Origin: Salinibacter sp. 10B
GTDB lineage: Bacteria > Bacteroidota > Rhodothermia > Rhodothermales > Salinibacteraceae
Length of the DNA: 64,000 bases
Assembly: GCF_002954405.1 (NCBI RefSeq)
Contig: NZ_MQWC01000004.1
Location: 532,065 to 596,064, forward strand
Direction of reading: 5' to 3'
Shown here: one piece after another, positions 1 to 7,038 of the stretch
Numbering within the stretch: position 1 is the stretch's first letter
How the letters are laid out: each line of letters starts with the position of its first letter
The notes under the pieces: model-generated
Told to the model about the DNA's origin: nothing
Databases searched by the model: none
Seen by the model: only the letters and a program-made list of their open reading frames with translations
Translations under genes and position numbers: made by a program

Positions 1-3000
1 CGATTCTCCGACTCAGCAAAGCTTCCATATCGATGATCGAACTGGTGAAACATTTTCGCCTCGTATAATGGCAGGTACGTATCTTCCTCATTCACAAATC
101 GATTGCCCCGGAGCTCAAATCCCTCCGTCTCCATGTCCTCCCGTGTATAGAAGAGATCGCTATCACTCGACATGTTGAAATGTCCTTGCTTGAACGACAC
201 GCCCCACGGATTTTCATTCTCCTCCTCATTGATGAGTACGGGCGCGGCCCGGTAAAGCTTTTTCGTAAGCTTTGCGTCTTGCTTCGATCGGAAGGTCGGA
301 CAGGTACCAGTATTCGGGTTGATCGTGTACAACTCCTTGCGCGTGAGCGTGAAGTGCCGGTCCTCCTCTGATAGCTGCTCCGGCTGCGTCAGGAAGAAGG
401 CGAAGTCGATCTCCCGCTCTGGCGCACCCAGTCCCGTCAGCGTGAGAAGACAGAACTTCATGCGACTGTCAACACCGTAGAAGAGCTGCTCTCGATTAGC
501 GAAGTCGAAGAGACTCACAAGCTCCCGATTATCTACAATCGCGTTGAAGTAGTCCTGCGTGTAGTAGTCCGTTGCGATCCCGCTCGGCACAATGACGCCC
601 GACCGTCCCTCTGGATCGACAACCTGTCGTACCAGCCCAGCGAAAATCTGGTACACGTTGATCCGGCCCACAGCTGTGAGATCATACCTTCCACTCTTCT
701 TCAGGTAATCTCCCAAGGCGTTGCTGAAATGCTGGGCCTGCTGGTACTCGTCGTAGAGAGGATCACCTTTTTCCTTCAGGTCCTCAATCATTCCCTTTCG
801 CTTAGCAGCCGTATCCGCACCAGCGATTGCCGGTGCCTTCATCGCAAAGAACTCCTTCTCTTCCAACTGAATTTGCTCCCACGGCGGATTGCCGACCACC
901 ACATCGAACCCACCGTCGCCGTTCTCGCCGAAGACCTCTGGAAACTCCAGGTGCCAATGAAAGAAGTTGTATTCCTCGGCCATTTCCTCAACGCGAGCCC
1001 GCTGCTCGTCAGGGATCGCGTTAGGCCCCTGCCGCTGCACGCGAAACAGCTCCCCGTAGGTCGGCGCCCAGTCGGTGCCCTCTGGCATCGGCCAGAAAAA
1101 GGCGGCGGTGTACATGTCTGCCTCCAACTTCGCCTGCCGCCGCTCCTCATCATTTAAGTACTCGGCGTAGATCTGTCGGGCCTGTTTCGGCTTCTCCTGC
1201 GCCACCTGTTCGAAATCTCCGGCCTCGTAAGCTACGCGCGGCTCGGTCGTCACCGCACTCTCGAAGGCGCCCATCTGCACGCCCTGCCCTTCTTTGCTTT
1301 CTCTCCGTTCCGTCTTGGTCTTCTCCCGAAAGGCCTTCGAGGTCTCTCCATCATCACCGGATCGACTCTTGCTTTTCGTGGGAAAGGCCTCATACGGAAT
1401 CCCATCGTCCAAAAGCTCGGGGGTGGCACCAATCAGTGAGTTTCCCTGCTTGATGTGGTGATCGAGGAAGCTGAGCGGCCGGTCCTGAACGCTCGCATTT
1501 ATCCAGAGACTCACCTTGCAGAGCTCCACGGCCATCGGGTTGAGGTCAACCGCATAGATACAGCGGGCCAGCACCGCTCGCTTCGCCTGGCGCACGGCCC
1601 GCTCGGTCGGGTACTCGTCGCCGCTCCGCAGCCGAGCCACCTCCGCCCCCATCACGTCATTGGCCTTCACGAGGAAGTGTCCGCTCCCGGCCGCTGGATC
1701 TACCACGTCCATCGACAATATCGCCTCTTCGCCCGCCTCACGCTCCCCATCGGACAGGTTGGCATACTCCTCCAGAAGACCCGTCGTCACCTCCCCGAGG
1801 TCGTCCTCATCGACCACAGGCAAGCCGCTATCCTGGAGCCGATCTCGCATCACAGGGAGCAGGGCACTTTTCACGAGCTCGTTCACCAGCGAGTCCGGCG
1901 TGTAGTAGGAGCCGCTCTGCTTGCGCTCCAGTCCTCGCGGGTCAAGAATGAACTCGTTCGCCGACACCTCTCGGTCCTCGATCGTCTCCGGGTCCTCCGT
2001 CACGCGGGGCGTGTAGTCGAGCAGATTCTCGTACACGGCACCCAGCTCCTCCACGCCGAGGTCGAGGTACGAGATGCGCTGCTGCACGCCCTCTCGCTCA
2101 ATCAAAGTGAGCTTCTGAATGGCTCGCAGGAGATGCGCGTTGTCACATGCCCGCTGGGGCAGGTACTCGCCCTTTTCCAAGTCAAAGAGCTCGCCGTCGT
2201 ACCCGAACACCCCGAGCGGTTCGGCGCCTTCACTCACCATTTCAAACGTCGCCCGGAGCCCGTGCCAGAGGTCGGAGTGCTCCGCTCGGTCCGGTATATT
2301 TCCTTCCGCCTTTTCCCGAAGCGCGGTGAGGCTGTAGTCGCTCCAGTACACGTCTTTCAGTTCTGCGTCGGCATCCGGAACGAGACCCCGCTGTTCAGCG
2401 AAGAGGAGAAACAGGATGCGGTACACGACCCGCAGAATTTCGCTGTAGAAGTCGCGGGCCGCGTCGGGATCGCCCTGGAGCTCCTCAATCAGTTCTGGGT
2501 CTCCCTGAAGGAAGCCATTCCCCAGGTACTCGATTGCGTCGACGACCTGTGGGCGCAGGTCCTCCCCAATCTTCACGCCGGTGGCACGGGCTGTCTGGTG
2601 AAACTGCTCCAGTGGGAGCTGAGCATCCTCCTCGTCGTCATCCACCGCCGGGCGAAATCGACTGGCGTGAGCCAGCCGGTAGAGCGCACGGAAGTCCGCG
2701 TAGTTGCGGGTCTCGAAGATGCTTTCGAGATCGAACTCGACGTAGCCCTTCGAGAAGGTGTGGTAGTAGTCCCGCAGCAGCCGGAGCGTACGCCCATTGG
2801 AGAGCACGGCCCAGAGGTCGTTCTCATTCACGTTGAGGAAGACCTGCATCATGTCATGGGGCGACTTCGCCTTCGGCCCGCGGCCGGTTCCCTGCCGCTC
2901 GTCGAGGTCCTGCGCCGGAGCGAGCAGGTGCGCGGCCGGCGCATGCTCCCCATCCCATCCGCGATGGGAGATCGGGAAGCGAAGATCATCGTCCTCCGTC

Positions 3001-3329
3001 GGGATCAGGTCCGCTCGCTGAAACTCCGGATCGAAGTCCAGCAGCTGGAGGAGCGGAAGAAGCCACCGCCGCCGCGTCTCGGAGACGTCGAGGTCGTTCA
3101 GTCGGTCGGTGTCCTGCCGAATGCTGTCCCAGCGCTCCTGCAGCAGCTCCCACGCCGCCGCAATTTCCTCTTCGAGTGCGTGGGCGGTATTCGGCGTATC
3201 GGTCCACGGCACCTCGAACGCCGCTGGCCCGGTGTGCGGCCGATCCGTGCTCGGGGTGCGCATCGAGTCGATGAACGCCTCCGTGAGGAGCCCGCCGGAG
3301 GTGGTGATGTGGGAAGTGGATTCGGGCAC
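1..3329 (-). CDS. drmMI: Eco57I-type adenine DNA methylase, DISARM DrmMI-like (C-terminus off window)
   Basis: Probable N6-adenine methyltransferase that marks host DNA for an anti-phage system. The frame is open from a GTG at 3329 to the left edge, about 1109 residues, so the end is missing. A helical N-terminal region opens with the ITTSGGLL segment seen in large methylases of this kind. The SAM-binding motif DPAAGSGHF is near residue 545 and the catalytic NPPW near residue 814, with a YTP segment ahead of motif I, as in Eco57I-type enzymes. No ATG exists in this frame before the GTG, and a stop lies upstream of it, so the GTG is the best start. It follows the PD-(D/E)XK gene by 45 bases on the same strand and is probably the fourth gene of the operon. 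A long open frame on the opposite strand is only its antisense shadow. A type IIG restriction-modification enzyme is the alternative; the DrmD-like neighbour favours DISARM. Confidence 0.72.
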   Translation of the reverse strand, partial: MPESTSHITTSGGLLTEAFIDSMRTPSTDRPHTGPAAFEVPWTDTPNTAHALEEEIAAAWELLQERWDSIRQDTDRLNDLDVSETRRRWLLPLLQLLDFDPEFQRADLIPTEDDDLRFPISHRGWDGEHAPAAHLLAPAQDLDERQGTGRGPKAKSPHDMMQVFLNVNENDLWAVLSNGRTLRLLRDYYHTFSKGYVEFDLESIFETRNYADFRALYRLAHASRFRPAVDDDEEDAQLPLEQFHQTARATGVKIGEDLRPQVVDAIEYLGNGFLQGDPELIEELQGDPDAARDFYSEILRVVYRILFLLFAEQRGLVPDADAELKDVYWSDYSLTALREKAEGNIPDRAEHSDLWHGLRATFEMVSEGAEPLGVFGYDGELFDLEKGEYLPQRACDNAHLLRAIQKLTLIEREGVQQRISYLDLGVEELGAVYENLLDYTPRVTEDPETIEDREVSANEFILDPRGLERKQSGSYYTPDSLVNELVKSALLPVMRDRLQDSGLPVVDEDDLGEVTTGLLEEYANLSDGEREAGEEAILSMDVVDPAAGSGHFLVKANDVMGAEVARLRSGDEYPTERAVRQAKRAVLARCIYAVDLNPMAVELCKVSLWINASVQDRPLSFLDHHIKQGNSLIGATPELLDDGIPYEAFPTKSKSRSGDDGETSKAFREKTKTERRESKEGQGVQMGAFESAVTTEPRVAYEAGDFEQVAQEKPKQARQIYAEYLNDEERRQAKLEADMYTAAFFWPMPEGTDWAPTYGELFRVQRQGPNAIPDEQRARVEEMAEEYNFFHWHLEFPEVFGENGDGGFDVVVGNPPWEQIQLEEKEFFAMKAPAIAGADTAAKRKGMIEDLKEKGDPLYDEYQQAQHFSNALGDYLKKSGRYDLTAVGRINVYQIFAGLVRQVVDPEGRSGVIVPSGIATDYYTQDYFNAIVDNRELVSLFDFANREQLFYGVDSRMKFCLLTLTGLGAPEREIDFAFFLTQPEQLSEEDRHFTLTRKELYTINPNTGTCPTFRSKQDAKLTKKLYRAAPVLINEEENENPWGVSFKQGHFNMSSDSDLFYTREDMETEGFELRGNRFVNEEDTYLPLYEAKMFHQFDHRYGSFAESEN

Positions 3330-3374
3330 GACCCAAAGAAGAGATTTAAATGACAGACAAAAATTCGAGCGGGC

Positions 3375-4496
3375 TCAAGAAGCGTTTCCGAGCACAGGCT
3401 TAAGTCGCTCGGCAATGCGGCTGAGTTGATCGGCGAGGTCATCCAGAACCTCGTCCCGCTCAACCCCGAGCTCTAAGGGAAGAGGAATGAGAATCGATGT
3501 GGGACGTGCCTCCCCACTCCGAACCTGAAACTCCGGCTCCAGCGCCCTCCGTGCTCCACTCTGCTGTTCAGGAGTTTGCGTGTCGAGACGCATCCACAAG
3601 GGCGACCGCCCCTCGCGGGCCCACCACACATACAGCAACCCAAGCGTCACATCGAAGCCATAAAGACTTGTGACGAAGGCATATCGATTCCGACTCGTGG
3701 CCATTCGAGTGTCGGAGTCCCATCCTTCGTCCAGCCGGGCTCGGAGATCCTGAACGATCTGAGTCAACTGACGCACCCGTTTCCCTACATCCTGTCCAAT
3801 CTCGTCTCCGCGAAGCGGATGGAATCCCTCACTACTGTAGCGCTCACACAGGCTCTGGACCTGACGGACATCCTCTAATAGCTCTCGCATTCCACCTTCC
3901 GCTTGGAGCGCAGAGGCTAGTGCATCGAGCACTTCTTTCCACGACCGGAGAAGCAGCGTCGTCTCATTCGACAGCTTCAAAACAAACGAACGATCTTCGG
4001 ACGAGCCATTTGCAGGAATGAATGATGAGGTCGCCCGGTCTCGAATCTTCGGCCAGAGATATTCTCGTCGCGGGTGCGGTACGAGAAAGAGCAGGACACT
4101 ACCGGACGTGTCTGCAAGCTCTCGAAGATACCCGTTCGGTTGGTTTGTGGTAAGACCAGCCCAGAACTTCGACTCGACCAGCAACGGCACACTTCCATCT
4201 TCAGCCATTCCCCGCAGATCAGGCTGACCTTCGCCTTCATCTGTTTGCTCCTGGGTACCGAATCTAAGCGAAGACGATAGCTCCTCACCACTTTGCGTGC
4301 TCAGGTAGTCGATGAATGCCTCCCCGGCGACGCGGTGACGCAGGAGGTGACAGAGTCCCTCTGTAGCGAGATCTTCTGGGCTCTGTCCGAACTTGGTAGC
4401 GACCTGACTGAATAAACGAGTCAAAACAGTAGGGTAGCTTATACGATTTTTGTTCAGGTGCAGGAGCGGTACGTTTTCAATACCTGACGAGCACAC
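3375..4496 (-). CDS. PD-(D/E)XK nuclease-like protein in defence operon
   Basis: Putative nuclease of 373 residues; the family could not be named precisely. A PD-(D/E)XK core is visible: PD at residues 92-93, then a beta strand ending in ESK at 108-110, giving D93, E108 and K110 as candidate metal-binding and catalytic residues. The C-terminal half is helical and acidic. The only early start is a GTG at 4496, so the reading frame overlaps the end of the upstream helicase gene by 43 bases, which suggests translational coupling. No in-frame ATG occurs until about residue 97. The gene sits between the SF1 helicase and the methylase, so a role in the same defence system is inferred from context. 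It could also be an independent nuclease carried in the island. Confidence 0.6.
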   Translation of the reverse strand: MCSSGIENVPLLHLNKNRISYPTVLTRLFSQVATKFGQSPEDLATEGLCHLLRHRVAGEAFIDYLSTQSGEELSSSLRFGTQEQTDEGEGQPDLRGMAEDGSVPLLVESKFWAGLTTNQPNGYLRELADTSGSVLLFLVPHPRREYLWPKIRDRATSSFIPANGSSEDRSFVLKLSNETTLLLRSWKEVLDALASALQAEGGMRELLEDVRQVQSLCERYSSEGFHPLRGDEIGQDVGKRVRQLTQIVQDLRARLDEGWDSDTRMATSRNRYAFVTSLYGFDVTLGLLYVWWAREGRSPLWMRLDTQTPEQQSGARRALEPEFQVRSGEARPTSILIPLPLELGVERDEVLDDLADQLSRIAERLKPVLGNAS

Positions 4497-6982
4497 CGAT
4501 CAGGATCTTCATTAATATCACTCCCCGGGAAGACATTGAAGGTCCAGCCCAATTCCTGCAATTGGTTCCGTGTCCGCCAGTCTCGTTTCCATTGCCCCTG
4601 TCGCAGGTGCCACCGGGCTCCGTCGCAATACACGGCGAGTTTTATGTCGGGAAAGGCAAAGTCCGCCCGGCTTACAATTTGGTCTCCGTTTTTGATAACA
4701 AACTGAGGCTCGATGTCTTCGAGCTCCGGAATTTTCTGCAGTGCATGAAGGAGCTTTTTCTCGATCGGGGATTCGCACTGGCGCAGCTTCGGATCGACTG
4801 CTCGACCGTCCTGGGATGGCGGCTTGACCCTCATCTGCTCCGATGGCGCCCGATCCGTCACGAGCCGCCAGAGCAGTCGGTTATCCACTTGATGGGGACG
4901 TTCCTCGAACCAGGGCCGGTTGGCAAGAACAATGAGCTTCCCCCGGGCGCGAGTTGCGGCCACGTTCACCAGGCGTATTCCCGTATCTCCCCTCAGGAGC
5001 ACTCCTGGACTCGATCGTCCAGGACCGTCGACAACGTCGAAGATCACGACATCGGCTTCACTGCCTTGAAACTGATGGACCGTCCCCACTTCGACCGAGT
5101 CGAAAATTTTGCTCTCGGCTTGACGCTCCTTCTTGATCGCCTCCCGAAGCAAATTCGTCTGGGCCCGGTAGGGAGAGATAATTGCAATTGAGGGAGCCGG
5201 CGTCCCGGCTTCTCCTACGATGGCACTGGCGACCTCCATCGCGAGACCGGCGGTGTACTCGTTCTCCCAGCTTCCTTTCTCTTTCCGACACCGCCCCATC
5301 CCCGCGGTATTGCTGGTGTCGAGAAGGACCACAGGCTTTCCTGACTGCGGGGGAAGGTCGACCAGCTCCTTCCGCTGCACCTCATCCACCTCACTTTCCA
5401 CCCTCGGATAAAGGTGCTGTACTTTTTCCCAAAGTCCCTCCGTACAACGTCGCTGCGCGCGGATTTGGACGAGCGTCGAATCGTCCAGGTCTATCTCGCG
5501 TAGCTCCCCAGTTCCCGACGACACCCCGCTGAAGTCGAAGATGTCGTTTCCCATCCACTGCTGAGCGGTACGACTGCTGGACGCACTGCTCTCAAAAATG
5601 GGTCCCAGTTGTCGAGGATCTCCGGTGACGAGAAACTGCTCTTTCGCGAGGGACCCCAGGAAGACACAGAGCGCTGGGGGAGCCATTGTCGCTTCATCAA
5701 GGATCACCGTATCCCAATCCAACTCCGAAATGGGACTCGATTGCATGTACGCTGAGGTCGTCGTGGTCGCAACGATCCAGCTATCACTCAGATGCTCTCG
5801 TACGCGCTCACGGATCGTTTCCTGCGTTTCGAGGAGCTGGGCTCGAAGCGTAGCGAGTTCTTCGTCCGATGCGTGCTGATCACGCTCCTTCTTCCGTATC
5901 TCTTCCGAAAGCTGCTTCACCTTCCCATTGAGACGGTCCAGCTGCGGCGGACCAAGCAGTTCCGCGTGTTCGAGAATCTCTTGTTTCCGGGGATAGCCGT
6001 ATCGCGTGACTCTCCGATTGCTGATGAGTTTGCTATAGTGCTCATGACCCGCATTGAACTGATCTACCAGCTCTGCAAGGGCAACGTCGACGGCAAGATT
6101 TGATGGAGCAACCATCAGTACACTGTGCCCCGGATCCCGTTGGATCAGCTCCTTGACAAAGTGTGCCACTCCATACGTCTTCCCCGCTCCAGGAGGCCCC
6201 CAGAGGAGTCGTCCCCAGGGCCGCCCGAGTTCAAGTAGTTGATCAGCGACCTCCACGGAGTCTCGGTCCACAACAGCCTCCGTCGCCTCTCGCCGAAAAA
6301 TCTGCTCCACCAACCGAGGAAATCTCCGTGCCTCTTTGAGGGAAACGGCCAATTCCCGAAGCAGGTACCCTCGATCGATGATGAGTTTTGCCCCGGAGGG
6401 ATCTTCTGGAACTCTCTGGTGAAAGGATATGAAGAGCTTACTGCTCTCAGGCTCTTGCCCAACCACCTTTCCTCGAACCATCCGTCCACCGGTCACACGG
6501 AGGTCAACTGGAACCTCGGTTAGATTGACCGCACTTTCTTCCGTTTCTATCTCAACGATTTGAATATGCCGGCCCTGCGTTCGCGTCAAATGCGTCACTC
6601 CATGTACAGTTAGGCTGATGGCTTCCAACCCAGCTGCGTATTCCTTTACCGCCTCCGCGACATGGTCCGCCTGGAACTCAATGTCGTCACCGGTAGAGCC
6701 CGAACCCGTCTCGTCGTTTTCGGCCTCCGACCTGACGAGCCGAGTCCCCTTGGTGGTCAGTTTCACCTTCTTGCCGTTCCGTGATATGACGAAATGTTTT
6801 TCACCCTGCTGGTTGAAGAACTCGGCATATGCTCGAAACTGGTCATCGAGCGACGCTGCCCCAGCGTGCTTCTTTGCAACTTTCCTCCATGTTACCCAAT
6901 CACCTGTGGACTCGGAAATCAACGACGCTATAGTCTGGGCAAGCTTGATCTCGTCTTGCTGTGTAAGATCGTTCTTCCCCAT
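4454..6982 (-). CDS. SF1 (Upf1-like) helicase with C-terminal DUF559 nuclease-like domain
   Basis: Large ATP-dependent DNA or RNA helicase of 842 residues. The N-terminal 250 residues have no motif I can name. Walker A is GPPGAGKT at 262-269, Walker B is DEAT at 429-432, and a motif III-like TGDPRQLGP follows near 453. The later SF1 motifs include VGTVHQFQGSEAD and NVAATRARGKL. From about residue 735 (CESPIEKKLL) it continues into a DUF559/Vsr-like fold with ADF at 773-775 and YCDG at 785-788 followed by RWH. A Tyr stands where many DUF559 proteins have the first acidic residue of the ExD pair. It lies 56 bases downstream of the DrmD-like gene on the same strand. Such helicase-nuclease fusions are common in phage defence; membership of this operon's system is inferred from its position. 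Confidence 0.78.
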   Translation of the reverse strand: MGKNDLTQQDEIKLAQTIASLISESTGDWVTWRKVAKKHAGAASLDDQFRAYAEFFNQQGEKHFVISRNGKKVKLTTKGTRLVRSEAENDETGSGSTGDDIEFQADHVAEAVKEYAAGLEAISLTVHGVTHLTRTQGRHIQIVEIETEESAVNLTEVPVDLRVTGGRMVRGKVVGQEPESSKLFISFHQRVPEDPSGAKLIIDRGYLLRELAVSLKEARRFPRLVEQIFRREATEAVVDRDSVEVADQLLELGRPWGRLLWGPPGAGKTYGVAHFVKELIQRDPGHSVLMVAPSNLAVDVALAELVDQFNAGHEHYSKLISNRRVTRYGYPRKQEILEHAELLGPPQLDRLNGKVKQLSEEIRKKERDQHASDEELATLRAQLLETQETIRERVREHLSDSWIVATTTTSAYMQSSPISELDWDTVILDEATMAPPALCVFLGSLAKEQFLVTGDPRQLGPIFESSASSSRTAQQWMGNDIFDFSGVSSGTGELREIDLDDSTLVQIRAQRRCTEGLWEKVQHLYPRVESEVDEVQRKELVDLPPQSGKPVVLLDTSNTAGMGRCRKEKGSWENEYTAGLAMEVASAIVGEAGTPAPSIAIISPYRAQTNLLREAIKKERQAESKIFDSVEVGTVHQFQGSEADVVIFDVVDGPGRSSPGVLLRGDTGIRLVNVAATRARGKLIVLANRPWFEERPHQVDNRLLWRLVTDRAPSEQMRVKPPSQDGRAVDPKLRQCESPIEKKLLHALQKIPELEDIEPQFVIKNGDQIVSRADFAFPDIKLAVYCDGARWHLRQGQWKRDWRTRNQLQELGWTFNVFPGSDINEDPDRCARQVLKTYRSCT

Positions 6983-7038
6983 GGTCTCTCAGAGTAAGCA
7001 GAACAAAAAATGAGCGGGGGCAACAGTGACCGACATCG

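Noticed and set aside
1455-3353. A 632-codon open frame on the plus strand
   Set aside because: It is antisense to the methylase, whose frame carries DPAAGSG and NPPW; the plus-strand product has no motif and a composition typical of a high-GC shadow.
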